Shown piece by piece: positions 18,310-26,457 of a stretch of DNA of 64,000 nucleotides. The notes beneath the pieces were generated by a model, which was not told where the DNA came from, made no database searches, and worked only from the letters and a program-made list of their open reading frames with translations. Source of the DNA: Pseudodesulfovibrio thermohalotolerans. GTDB lineage: Bacteria; Desulfobacterota; Desulfovibrionia; Desulfovibrionales; Desulfovibrionaceae. Made by a program: the position numbers and the translations under genes. Location: contig NZ_CP120635.1 in the NCBI RefSeq assembly GCF_021353295.2, forward strand, positions 2,063,501-2,127,500, written 5' to 3'. Every line of letters starts with the position of its first letter. Position 1 is the stretch's first letter.

Positions 18310-18470
18310 GGAACATCGCCGGAATTGGCTGTAGAAGCACTGTAGGAACGTAGTGGCGTCCTGCCCCTTGCCAACTGCCACACCAGACTGCTATACTAGA
18401 CTGCTACACCAGAGTCGGATTGCGGACACAAAAACATCAATGATAACAGGGATTGATGACTCCATTCCTG

Positions 18471-18530
18471 GAATCCCACCCTCTCTGCTATATTTTAAGG
18501 GGTTACGGAATATTTCCGTAACCCCTTTTT
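18471..18530 (+). repeat. attR-like repeat: decayed copy of tRNA-Ser 3' end and terminator
   Basis: GAATCCCACCCTCTCTGCTATATTTT followed by AAGGGGTTACGGA and a hairpin ending in CCCCTTTTT. It parallels 16936-16993. No tRNA 5' half is present, so it is not a second tRNA gene. Apart from this repeat and the hairpin at 18691, the 18310-18761 gap holds nothing I can support. Confidence 0.65.
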
Positions 18531-18690
18531 GATGGTGTTTTGACGACGATATGCGAAAATTGATGCGATTGATCACAAATTCCATCCAAACAAGACAACG
18601 AGTAAGCGACTGTTAATCACTGTCAGCTCTTTTTTTGAACAACACACAGTCTTTACCATTCGCCTTCTTCGAACCTGAACCAGCAAACGC

Positions 18691-18718
18691 AAGGGCCGAC
18701 GAAAAATCGTCGGCCCTT
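18691..18718 (-). terminator. Perfect hairpin downstream of the TSCPD gene
   Basis: AAGGGCCGACGA (18691-18702) pairs with TCGTCGGCCCTT (18707-18718) around an AAAA loop. It is the first strong hairpin after the gene at 18762. The T run beyond it on the minus strand is weak (GCGTTT), so it may be a processing or barrier structure instead. Confidence 0.5.
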
Positions 18719-18761
18719 GTACAATTTGCAGGTCCGGCCTGGGGCCGGTGGGTAGCAGAAC

Positions 18762-19082
18762 TTATCTGGACTGGTGCTTTTCCTTGTATTCCTGCAGGGC
18801 GTGACAGAACTGATCCATGCAGGAAGTGGACTTGGAGCCACAAGTGATACCGCTGAAACGATCAAGAACGAAGTCCACGTTCATGCCTTCGATCATGGAA
18901 GCGATGGCCTTGAGGTTGCCCTCGCATCCACCGGAAAAGTTGACGTAGTCGATGCTGCCGTTGTCCACGACGAAATCGATTTCCTTGGTGCAGACACCCG
19001 CTTCGGGGATGTAATGCTCAACGTTGACTCGGGAGGACGGGGCTGCGACTGCGGAAGCTGAGTGATGCTGTGCGTTATCCAT
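18762..19082 (-). CDS. TSCPD-domain protein (TIGR03905-like)
   Basis: A 106-residue protein whose last 80 residues form the TSCPD module: EHYIPEAGVCTKEIDFVVDN, then VNFSGGCEGNLKAIASMIEGM, and finally GITCGSKSTSCMDQFCHAL. The family motif T-S-C-x-D-Q is present, with four conserved-looking cysteines that suggest metal binding. The domain also appears at the end of ribonucleotide reductases; stand-alone copies are of unknown function. The first 20 residues are a low-complexity lead. It stands alone with no partner genes. Confidence 0.82.
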   Translation of the reverse strand: MDNAQHHSASAVAAPSSRVNVEHYIPEAGVCTKEIDFVVDNGSIDYVNFSGGCEGNLKAIASMIEGMNVDFVLDRFSGITCGSKSTSCMDQFCHALQEYKEKHQSR

Positions 19083-20369
19083 TGTATTTTATCCGTATTA
19101 TTTAAAATTCCAACCGGACAAACCCGGCTAAAGAACAACTCGTCTTTCCTTGCGGCATGGCGTCATGCGGGCAAGACTTCCCTCCCTCCGGCTTGGTCCC
19201 GTATTCGGGGCCGTCGGAAGGTTTCATACGTCTTCCGTTCGGACAGAGACGATTCCTCAAGGCGACCAGGGAACAAGGGCCAATCAACACCGAGTCGTAC
19301 AAAATCGGGGTCGTCGCCCAGGAGCCGTACCACGGCCCCTATCCGTTCCTTCGGCAAAAAGCGTGCGGTCCAAACATCTTGATCCAAGACAACTTCAAAT
19401 CCGAGATTGTGCCATTTTTCTCAAACCAGACCGGAAAGCGACACACTCAGCAGAAGTAAATCTAAAACACTTTCTACCGACCAACGCACAAACAACGGTC
19501 TCACGTGCGTTGAGAATCGAACTACCTAATCATAAAACGCTTGTCAAACGCCAATTGTGAAACATGGAACATAATTTTTCCACTGCACTACTACCAGTTG
19601 AGCACTCCAATCCTGCTATTCCCAGATCCAAATCCAGACTTAAACAAGAAACATGCCATGTGAAAAAGATCACAAGACACTTGTTTCCACTAACACCACC
19701 TTCTTGCTCCGCCGCCAAACCTTTCATCTGAAGACAGGACAATTGTAAATCGGGAATTTCCGTCAACCAATTTTACTACAATCCAGCCAAAATCGTGGTT
19801 AAGCCCTAATCCCAGCGTGATATGCTCTATTCTCAACACAGGAACACGCGTCAGCCCACACACGGACAAAATTCGGGGGGGGCTGACTCTCATTGCCCAA
19901 GGAAATTCAAAGCTAAGGCCAGTGCGATGTCGCCGCTTCCTTTGACCAGGTCTATCGGGTTCGCCAAGGGGAAACATCTGTTCACTGGTCGCCCCTCGCT
20001 GGACGACAGGAGTTGCCGCCATGCCACCACAACACGGCTGTCTTACAACCGGCTTTGCTTTTGCCTTGTCATGGGCTATATATTTTACTCTCCTAAAATG
20101 GCTGCTCGCTGTTCCTGGATCAAATCCCGAAACATGCCCGTTATACGAACGCGGCTGGAGCGCATAGCCATGACATTCCGACCAGTTTATTTTACTCCAG
20201 CTTCCCAACTTCTTTGTTTCCGCGTCACAAAATACGTGGAGGCCATGGTCGGGCCCTATCCGATTCTGAAACGTTCAAAAAATAAGCGGCCGGACGCAAT
20301 CGTGTTGCCGACCCGCAGCGCAAGCGCGCCCGGCTGCATGGCAGTAACACATAACCACATGGAGACCCC
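19083..20369. other. 1.3-kb stretch with no convincing gene
   Basis: All open frames here are short or of random-looking composition; the two longest (19690-20208 minus and 19822-20403 plus) overlap antisense. One minus-strand frame, 19163-19387 (LGDDPDFVRLGVDWPLFPG), looks somewhat protein-like and could be a decayed remnant with no start of its own. The stretch is AT-rich between 19440 and 19820 and holds a perfect TGTGA-N6-TCACA palindrome. I could not fit tmRNA, RNase P, SRP or 6S RNA to it. Confidence 0.5.
19659..19674. promoter_or_regulatory. CRP/FNR-family (HcpR-like) operator candidate
   Basis: TGTGA, six bases, TCACA: a perfect dyad. CRP-type regulators and the Desulfovibrio HcpR regulator (consensus close to TTGTGA-N6-TCACAA) bind such sites. 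No gene start is within 500 bases on either side, so it is either an orphan, fortuitous, or the control site of something not recognised here. Confidence 0.4.
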
Positions 20370-20624
20370 ATGGAACCTTACATCACGGCGACAAACGGCG
20401 TGATCTTGGTCTTCCTCCTCATCCTGACGCTCATCCTTCTTTTTTGTCTAATCCTCGCCCCGCTTTTCATCTGGAAATGGACCAAGGCCACAAAGAGAGA
20501 AATAACTCGACTCAACTCCAACACGATCGCGCTTATCACCATGCTAAAGCGATGGGAGAACCGCTACCTTCTGGTGGATGGAGAACAAAGCCCCGACCAC
20601 AAAGACGAACGGCTGTTTAAATAA
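20370..20624 (+). CDS. Small single-pass membrane protein, unknown
   Basis: An 84-residue protein with GGAGA before the ATG. One long hydrophobic helix (about residues 10-36, GVILVFLLILTLILLFCLILAPLFIW) is followed by a basic K-W-T-K-A-T-K-R stretch and a polar tail ending GEQSPDHKDERLFK. This gives an N-out, C-in topology by the positive-inside rule. No family recognised. Reality is supported by the ribosome site and the clean membrane pattern. Confidence 0.55.
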   Translation: MEPYITATNGVILVFLLILTLILLFCLILAPLFIWKWTKATKREITRLNSNTIALITMLKRWENRYLLVDGEQSPDHKDERLFK

Positions 20625-20708
20625 CGGCCAGTTAACGGTGCGAGGGGAAAACCGTGGAACAGACGTTGGAGTCTTGCCTTGCGGGCGCTCCACGGTTTAT
20701 TTATCGGC

Positions 20709-21041
20709 ATGTCCTCGCTCTTCACTCGAAACATCATTGAAACCATACGGGCCATCCCAAAGGGTCGGGTATCCACTTACGGCCGCGTGGCCGCTCTGGC
20801 GGGCAATCGGCTGGGAGCGCGACAGGTTGCCAGAGTGCTGCATTCTAGCTCCCGCAAAGAAAATTTGCCGTGGCACAGGGTGGTCAACCGCGAAGGCCGG
20901 ATCGCCCTGGGGAAATTGCAAGGGCGCGATGAGCAAAAACGTCTGCTCCAAGCCGAGGGCGTGGAGTTCGACCACGCAGGGCGCATTGACCTGGACCGAT
21001 TCGCCTGGCTGCCGAATGAGCCAATAGTGACAGATAGATAG
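20709..21041 (+). CDS. Alkyltransferase-like protein (MGMT family, Trp in place of catalytic Cys)
   Basis: A 110-residue MGMT-fold protein: IPKGRVSTYGRVAALAG, then the arginine-finger helix GARQVARVLHSS, then LPWHRVVNREGRI. In true O6-alkylguanine transferases the motif is PCHRV. Here Trp55 replaces Cys, the hallmark of ATL proteins such as E. coli YbaZ. ATL proteins flag O6-alkylguanine for nucleotide excision repair rather than removing the alkyl group. ATG 20709 is taken because the family starts at F-x-x-x-V/I-x-x-x-x-x-x-I-P; no strong ribosome site is visible. It lies 40 bases before the EamA gene. Confidence 0.85.
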   Translation: MSSLFTRNIIETIRAIPKGRVSTYGRVAALAGNRLGARQVARVLHSSSRKENLPWHRVVNREGRIALGKLQGRDEQKRLLQAEGVEFDHAGRIDLDRFAWLPNEPIVTDR

Positions 21042-21080
21042 CGATTGCCAAGTGTTCCGGCTTCGACTATCACACTCTCC

Positions 21081-21968
21081 ATGTCCGGAAATCGTCCATT
21101 GGGATTCTTCTTCGCCTTGCTCGCCGTGACCATATGGTCCGGCAATTTTCTTATCGCCAGCGGTTTCGTGGACGATATTCCTCCCGTCACGCTGGCCGCC
21201 CTCCGTTGGTTGACGGCCACTGCTGTCTTCCTGCCCTTCGCGAAACGCGACATGCAACGCGACATGCAGGCCTTGCTCGACAATCGCTACGAGCTTCTTG
21301 CGGCGTCGATCACCGGCGTGACCTTGTTCAACACCATGGTGTATATCAGTGCGCGCACCACAGACACGGTGAACATGGCCCTGTTCGCAGCCACCGCGCC
21401 GGTCTTCGTGGTCATTCTGGCCCGCATATTCCTCAAGGAACGAATCTCTCCGCTACGCTGGACCGGCCTGGCCATCGCCATTTTCGGAATGCTGGCCATC
21501 GCCACCAGAGGTTCTCTGGACACGCTCCTTCACATGACCTTTCGGCTGGGCGACATCTGGATGTTCGCCGCGGGCTTCCTCTGGGCCGTGTACTCTATTC
21601 TGGTCAAGCGCAAGCCCGCGACTATTAGCCAAAACGCCTATCTCGGCGCGACCTTTTTACTGGGGACCATCCCGCTTGTCCCCGCAGCCCTCATGGAACA
21701 GTGCTTCGTATCCTCCTGGACTCTCACCCCGGCCGTGATCGGCGTTATTCTGTACACAGGCGTGCTGGCCTCCCTGGCCGCATTTTTCCTCTTCAACACT
21801 GCCATCATGCACATCGGGCCGGGCAATGCCGCCCTGTTTCAATATTTCATTCCGGTCTTCAGCGGAATCGGCGCGTGGGTCCTGCTCGACCAGCCCATAA
21901 CCCCGGTCCACGCCGCAGGCTTCGTGCTCATCTTTTCAGGCGTGGTCATGGCCACCCGCACCCGCTGA
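21081..21968 (+). CDS. EamA/DMT-family transporter
   Basis: A 295-residue inner-membrane protein with about ten helices in two EamA repeats. The first has FFFALLAVTIWSGNFLIASGF and the loop LAALRWLTATAVFLPFAKR. The second begins GDIWMFAAGFLWAVYSILVKR and ends FSGIGAWVLLDQPITPVHAAGF. DMT transporters export metabolites such as amino acids or nucleotides; the substrate cannot be told. ATG 21081 is preferred to an in-frame start at 21045 because the signal-anchor starts here. Confidence 0.88.
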   Translation: MSGNRPLGFFFALLAVTIWSGNFLIASGFVDDIPPVTLAALRWLTATAVFLPFAKRDMQRDMQALLDNRYELLAASITGVTLFNTMVYISARTTDTVNMALFAATAPVFVVILARIFLKERISPLRWTGLAIAIFGMLAIATRGSLDTLLHMTFRLGDIWMFAAGFLWAVYSILVKRKPATISQNAYLGATFLLGTIPLVPAALMEQCFVSSWTLTPAVIGVILYTGVLASLAAFFLFNTAIMHIGPGNAALFQYFIPVFSGIGAWVLLDQPITPVHAAGFVLIFSGVVMATRTR

Positions 21969-22035
21969 CCGGGCAGCTGTTGCCACTCGAAATGAGGGTT
22001 GCTTTTCCGTTCGATTTTACAATATATTGAGAGCC

Positions 22036-22482
22036 ATGAAACAACTACTCGCCACCATAATTCTTGCCGTCTCCCTAGCCGCCCTCCCCGCCTGTTCGAC
22101 CAAGGCCCCGGACCTGGGAATGGCCAATGGAATGTTCGCCGTCTGCCCGGACGATGTCGACTGCATTTCCTCGCAAGCCGACGATGCAAAACACAAAATC
22201 GCTCCCATCACGGCCACCGGCGATCCAAACAAGGTAATGGTGGACCTACGCAGCGCAATTGAATCCATCTTCGGCGCCAAGGTGGTCCTGAGCGAGGGCA
22301 ACTATCTGCGTGCCGAGTTCCGAAGCAGCGTCCTGCGGACCATAGACGATGCGGAATTTTTCTACGACGAGCAGGCCGGTCTGATTCATATCCATGCCCT
22401 GTCCCGTGGCGAAGCCCTGAATTTCCCGGACAGCCGGAAGCGTATCGAAGAGGTGCGCGTCAACTTCGCCAAATTGCAATAA
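22036..22482 (+). CDS. DUF1499 lipoprotein
   Basis: A 148-residue lipoprotein. The signal sequence ends in the lipobox L-P-A-C20. The mature part follows the DUF1499 pattern: F-A-V-C-P-D-D-V-D-C-I-S-S-Q-A near the start, then VDLRSAIESIFGAKVVLSEGNYLRAEF and a DDAEFFYDEQAGLIHIHALSR core. It ends in the RIEEVRVNF helix. The function of the family is unknown. ATG 22036 is chosen over a TTG at 22027. It is followed by a terminator shared with the ferredoxin gene. Confidence 0.85.
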   Translation: MKQLLATIILAVSLAALPACSTKAPDLGMANGMFAVCPDDVDCISSQADDAKHKIAPITATGDPNKVMVDLRSAIESIFGAKVVLSEGNYLRAEFRSSVLRTIDDAEFFYDEQAGLIHIHALSRGEALNFPDSRKRIEEVRVNFAKLQ

Positions 22483-22501
22483 TCATTTTCCCAAAGCGCA
22501 C

Positions 22502-22537
22502 AAAAAAAGACCGCCTCCAAAAGGCGGTCTTTTTTTG
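22502..22537. terminator. Bidirectional terminator between the lipoprotein and ferredoxin genes
   Basis: AAAAAAAGACCGCC and GGCGGTCTTTTTTT flank a TCCAAAA loop (22502-22537). A and T runs on both sides serve both convergent genes. Confidence 0.92.
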
Positions 22538-22550
22538 TACAGTCGTTCGG

Positions 22551-22733
<183 letters not shown>

Positions 22734-22888
22734 TCAACCTCCTGAGATACTGGAATTAGTTAAAAATGGATTTCCATTTGTTGATACCTATACCCTGCGA
22801 TTCAATTTGGTGGCAACTGTTTTATTCTGAATTTAGAGACAAAGCGATCGTCATCGGCAGCCCACTGCAAATACAGTAAGTCACGACC

Positions 22889-23402
22889 ATGCTCGAAACA
22901 GTCTCCATCATTCTCATCGTGCTCGCCGCAGCATTCCTTCAGGGACTGACCGGATTCGGATTCGGACTCATTGCCCTTCCTCTGCTGGGATTCTTTCTGA
23001 GCATCAAGACCAGCGTTCCGCTCATGGTCCTGCTCGCTTTGATCATAAGTCTCTACCTGACCATCCGTTTACGCAAATGCATCAATCTCAAATGCACTTT
23101 CACACTACTGGCCGCCAGCAATTGTCTATGCTGCCCTTCAACCATGGACCAAGAACGAGGCCAAGGCCACGCTGGCGTGCTTCTTCGCCTTGTCCGGTCT
23201 AGTCATCATCCTCTCCCAGGCCCTTTCCGGAATGATTACCGGCGAAGTGCTGCATCTGTACGCCCTTAGCCTGCCCGCTCTCTTAACCGACATCTTTCTC
23301 GGAACCAGGGCGTACAAACACCTCTCCGACAAGGGCTACAGGACACTCGCACTGGCAGTCGTCTTCCTGCTCGGCTGTATGATGATCTACCGCAACATCT
23401 GA
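22889..23402 (+). pseudogene. TauE/SafE-family permease with internal deletion
   Basis: The N-terminal half begins MLETVSIILIVLAAAFLQGL, continues TGFGFGLIALPLLGFFL, and is good up to about base 23110. The C-terminal half resumes in another frame at PPAIVYAALQPWTKNEAKATLACFF and runs to LLGCMMIYRNI. The family normally has about 240-260 residues. Roughly 80 residues between the LLAAS and PPAIVYAALQPW motifs are missing, and the junction near 23108-23118 shifts the frame. This is a deletion, not a point error, so the gene is dead. Confidence 0.82.
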
Positions 23403-23473
23403 GCCTGGAGAACGCCTGGCCGATAATTCCGAGGCTCTTGATGGATGAACACGCAATGAAGGCCGACCGCTTG

Positions 23474-23503
23474 CCAAAAAAAGAGCCGCTTCAAGCGGCT
23501 CTT
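23474..23503 (-). terminator. Terminator of the flavin oxidoreductase gene
   Basis: AAGAGCCGCT/AGCGGCTCTT (23481-23490 with 23494-23503) with a TCA loop. On the minus strand it is followed by seven T. Confidence 0.88.
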
Positions 23504-23526
23504 GGTGTTTCGTATGAATTTCCAGT

Positions 23527-24789
23527 CTAAGGGTTGTTCATCATGGCTTCGATAAAACTGTCGGGCCAAAGGGCCGGAGAAGGATCGCCCTCCATGAGGC
23601 GCTCCTTGCCCGCTTCGTCCAGTTCGAAACCGTTCTTGATGAAACTGGTGTAGAACCCGGCCGCGTCGATGGCCCCGATGAGAATACAGCCAGCCAGGAC
23701 GTTGTCCTTGAAAATCAGCTTGCGATAGACAGAGTTTTCCCGGTCGAGGAACACGGCGGCTTCATACAGCTCGTCATCGGCAAGATTGGTCTCGCCCACG
23801 GAAATGGTCGGCAGTCCATAGTAGGTGATGGAGTTCATGGACATCCCGCCGGTGTACGGGGTTTCGGCCCCGGCCATGTTCCGGCCCGCGTAACGCCCCT
23901 GAGTGTAGGCGTTGGGCCAGATGGGGCGAACCGTATATTCGCCGGTCAGCAAGTCCTTGGCTTCGGCGACATCTCCGGCCGCGAAAACATCCCGGTCACT
24001 GGTCGCCATGTAGTCGTCCACGCGGATGCCCTGCCCGGTGGTCAGCCCGGCCTGGATGGCCAGCCCCATGTTCGGGCGCACGCCCGCGGCCACGATGACC
24101 ACGTCCGCCGGGACCAGCCCCTGGTCGGTTTCCACGCCTTCGATGGAACCGTCCTCGTGGCGGATGACGGCCTTGGTGTCCGTACCTTGCAGGAAACGAA
24201 TGCCGTTCTTTTCCAGGTGTTCGACAATCAGTTCGCCTGCGGTCTCGTCGAAGTAGGTACGCATGATCCGGGAGCGAACCACGATGGTCACATCGACTCC
24301 CTTCTCGGCAAAGCCTTCGGCGGCCTTGAGCGCAATGAGGCCCGCGCCGATGACAACGACTTTCTTGACCTTGTCCACCAATTCCTTGAGGGTCTCAGCA
24401 TGGGCCACGGTGGTGAAATTGTACACGCCGGGGCCATCGATGCCCAGCAGGTTCGGCTTGACCGGAGTGCCTCCGGTGGCCAGGAGCAGCTTGTCGTATT
24501 TGACCTTGTCGCCGCAGTCGAGAGTCAGGACCTTTTCGGAAGCGTCCACGGAAAGTACCCTCGACCCCAGCCGCATGGCGACCCCGTTACGCTCGTAGAA
24601 CTCCTCAGGGCGGAACGGCAAGGTGTCGAACTTGATCTTATCCGAGAGATAATAGGAAATGAGCGGGCGGCCGTAAGTCGGCACGGCCTCGTCGCTGATA
24701 ACCGTGATGGGACCGGTCTTGTCGTGCTGGCGAATACCCTCGATTGCACCGATGGCAGAAACGCCATTTCCCACAATAACGTAATCCAT
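23527..24789 (-). CDS. FAD-dependent NAD(P)H oxidoreductase (rubredoxin/NADH oxidase type)
   Basis: A 420-residue class of pyridine-nucleotide disulfide oxidoreductase. An FAD dinucleotide motif opens it (VIVGNGVSAIGAIEGIR). A second Rossmann motif for NAD(P)H is VVVIGAGLIALKAAEGFAEKG. The second FAD motif DRDVFAAGDVAEAKD follows. No redox-active CxxxxC is present near the N-terminus, so it belongs with NADH:rubredoxin/ferredoxin reductases or NirB/NADH-oxidase-like proteins, not lipoamide dehydrogenases. GAGGAGTTCCGA precedes the ATG. Single-gene unit. Confidence 0.88.
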   Translation of the reverse strand: MDYVIVGNGVSAIGAIEGIRQHDKTGPITVISDEAVPTYGRPLISYYLSDKIKFDTLPFRPEEFYERNGVAMRLGSRVLSVDASEKVLTLDCGDKVKYDKLLLATGGTPVKPNLLGIDGPGVYNFTTVAHAETLKELVDKVKKVVVIGAGLIALKAAEGFAEKGVDVTIVVRSRIMRTYFDETAGELIVEHLEKNGIRFLQGTDTKAVIRHEDGSIEGVETDQGLVPADVVIVAAGVRPNMGLAIQAGLTTGQGIRVDDYMATSDRDVFAAGDVAEAKDLLTGEYTVRPIWPNAYTQGRYAGRNMAGAETPYTGGMSMNSITYYGLPTISVGETNLADDELYEAAVFLDRENSVYRKLIFKDNVLAGCILIGAIDAAGFYTSFIKNGFELDEAGKERLMEGDPSPALWPDSFIEAMMNNP

Positions 24790-24996
24790 TCGGAACTCCT
24801 CTTGGTCAAAATCTCAACGTATTGACAATTCTGGCAACAATGGCCTGAAAAAATTTGCCGGACCGATTTTCTACACATATTTTAGTTAAAAATCCATAAT
24901 TATTAATTCAAACGGGTGTTTCAAGATAACACTCTGATTTAAAAGAATAAACACCATTTCAAAAGATTTGCAAGATAGCGGAAGAAAGGCTATTTA

Positions 24997-26454
24997 GTGC
25001 TCCGCAAAAAAACATACCCGAAAGAGAAATTCGACGTGAGCTTAGACGGACAAAAGATACTCATTGCCAACAGGGGCGAGATCGCCGTGCGGATCATGGA
25101 AGCATGTTCCGATCTCGGCCTGCCCTTCGTTGCCCTGTATACCAAAGAGGACTCCCGGTCCGGTCACCTGGACGTGGCCCGCAGGCTGGGCGGGGAGAAA
25201 TCCCTGTACCGCATCCACAACTATCTCGACGCCGGCGACATCCTGTCCGTGGCGGACGAGTCGGGAGCCACGGCCATCCACCCCGGATACGGCTTCTTTT
25301 CAGAGAACTACCGGTTTGCACGCCGTGTGGTTCAACGCGACCGCCCCATGACCTTTATCGGCCCTTCCTGGGAAGTTATCCGGGACTTGGGCGACAAGAT
25401 CAACACCAAGCGCATCGCCCGCACCCTGGGCGTGCCCACGGTGCCCGGCTCCGACCGGGCCATATATGACGAGCTTGAGGCCGAGGCCATCGCCGAAAGC
25501 CTGTTCGAATTCCAGGCCAAGATGGGCATCAGCCGTCCGGTGGTCCTGGTCAAGGCGTCGGCGGGCGGCGGCGGCATGGGCATCGACGAATGCGAGGACA
25601 TGGCCCGTTTCCGCCAGACCTACCGCCGCATTCGCAACTATTCCCTGCGGACGTTCAACGACGAAGGCGTGCTCATCGAGCAGCGTGTGTTCAACTTCAA
25701 CCACCTTGAAGTGCAGATCGTCTCCGACCGCTCCGGGACCAATCCGGTCCACTTCGGTACCCGCAACTGCTCGGTCCAGTCTCCCGGCTTGCAAAAACGT
25801 ATCGAAGTCGCTCCCGGCTTCTGGCCGCAGGGGCTGACCTACGGCTTCGACGCCCAGAAACTCCTCGACGACATCACCCGCTACTCCCTGTCCATCGCCA
25901 AGGAAATCAAATACGACAACGTCGGCACCTGGGAGTGGATCGTCACTCCGAACGGCGACCCCTTCCTTATGGAAGTGAACACCCGCATCCAGGTGGAGAA
26001 CGGCGTCTCGGCCTGCATAGGTTCGGTCAACGGCAATCCCGACGTGAACCTCATCCGCGAGCAGATCCGCACCGGCCTTGGCGAGCCGCTGGGCTACACC
26101 CAGGACGACGTTTCCTTTGGCGGCGTGGGTATCGAATACCGTCTCATCGCCGAAGACACCACGAACGGCTTCACCCCCTGGGTCGGCCGGATCGAGGAGC
26201 TCAAGTGGCAGGAACGCGACTGGCTGACCGTGCACACGCACGTTCCCACTGACCGCACCTATCAGATTCCCACGGAGTACGACCCCAACCTGGCCCTGGC
26301 CATCATCTGGGGCAAGGATCTCGAAGAAGCCAAGGCCCGAGGGCTGGAATTCCTGCGGGACCTGCAACTCAACGGCTCCGACTCCGCCGGGGAGGCGATG
26401 AAATCGAACATCCCCTTCCTCATTGAAAAAACCGAAAACCTCCTCGTATTCTAA
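24997..26454 (+). CDS. accC: Biotin carboxylase-like subunit of acetyl-CoA carboxylase
   Basis: A 485-residue ATP-grasp protein. It has the biotin-carboxylase N-domain (ILIANRGEIAVRIMEACSDLG), the HPGYGFFSEN motif, and the glycine-rich ATP loop KASAGGGGMGID. The catalytic region EQRVFNFNHLEVQIVSD, the RNCSVQSPGLQKRIEVAPG loop and EVNTRIQVENGVSACI follow. Several positions differ from the usual consensus (R-D-C-S-x-Q-R-R becomes R-N-C-S-V-Q-S-P), so it is a divergent form. The start is GTG at 24997; a later start would remove conserved residues. The stop is 3 bases before the fused carboxyltransferase gene. A biotin carrier protein is not in the window. Confidence 0.85.
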   Translation: MLRKKTYPKEKFDVSLDGQKILIANRGEIAVRIMEACSDLGLPFVALYTKEDSRSGHLDVARRLGGEKSLYRIHNYLDAGDILSVADESGATAIHPGYGFFSENYRFARRVVQRDRPMTFIGPSWEVIRDLGDKINTKRIARTLGVPTVPGSDRAIYDELEAEAIAESLFEFQAKMGISRPVVLVKASAGGGGMGIDECEDMARFRQTYRRIRNYSLRTFNDEGVLIEQRVFNFNHLEVQIVSDRSGTNPVHFGTRNCSVQSPGLQKRIEVAPGFWPQGLTYGFDAQKLLDDITRYSLSIAKEIKYDNVGTWEWIVTPNGDPFLMEVNTRIQVENGVSACIGSVNGNPDVNLIREQIRTGLGEPLGYTQDDVSFGGVGIEYRLIAEDTTNGFTPWVGRIEELKWQERDWLTVHTHVPTDRTYQIPTEYDPNLALAIIWGKDLEEAKARGLEFLRDLQLNGSDSAGEAMKSNIPFLIEKTENLLVF

Positions 26455-26457
26455 GCT

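Larger units (their letters stand above)
16936..18530 (+). mobile_element. Remnant of an integrative element at tRNA-Ser
   Basis: The last part of the tRNA gene and its terminator (16936-16993) recur in degraded form at 18471-18530. The enclosed 1.48 kb holds the C-terminal stub of a serine recombinase and one unrecognised gene with visibly lower GC than the neighbours. This is the layout left by an island that entered the tRNA 3' end and lost most of its content. The recombinase type is unusual for a tRNA target, so the stub may belong to a different event. Confidence 0.6.

Noticed and set aside
18471..18530. Possible second tRNA-Ser gene
   Set aside because: Only the T-arm and acceptor 3' side are present, with changes that break the acceptor stem. 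There is no anticodon arm upstream.
19930..19975. Resemblance of minus-strand CTGGTC...GGAAGC to the SRP RNA core
   Set aside because: Only a few scattered bases agree, and the flanks do not pair into the SRP helix 8 structure.
19690..20208. 172-codon minus frame and overlapping 193-codon plus frame (19822-20403)
   Set aside because: They overlap antisense, show no recognisable motif, have no good ribosome site, and the composition is irregular. One or neither could be real; neither can be supported.
24915..24955. GGTGTTT...AAACACC inverted repeat upstream of accC as a fatty-acid regulator operator
   Set aside because: The arms are 27 bases apart, too far for a simple dimer site, and short AT-rich dyads are expected by chance in this gap.
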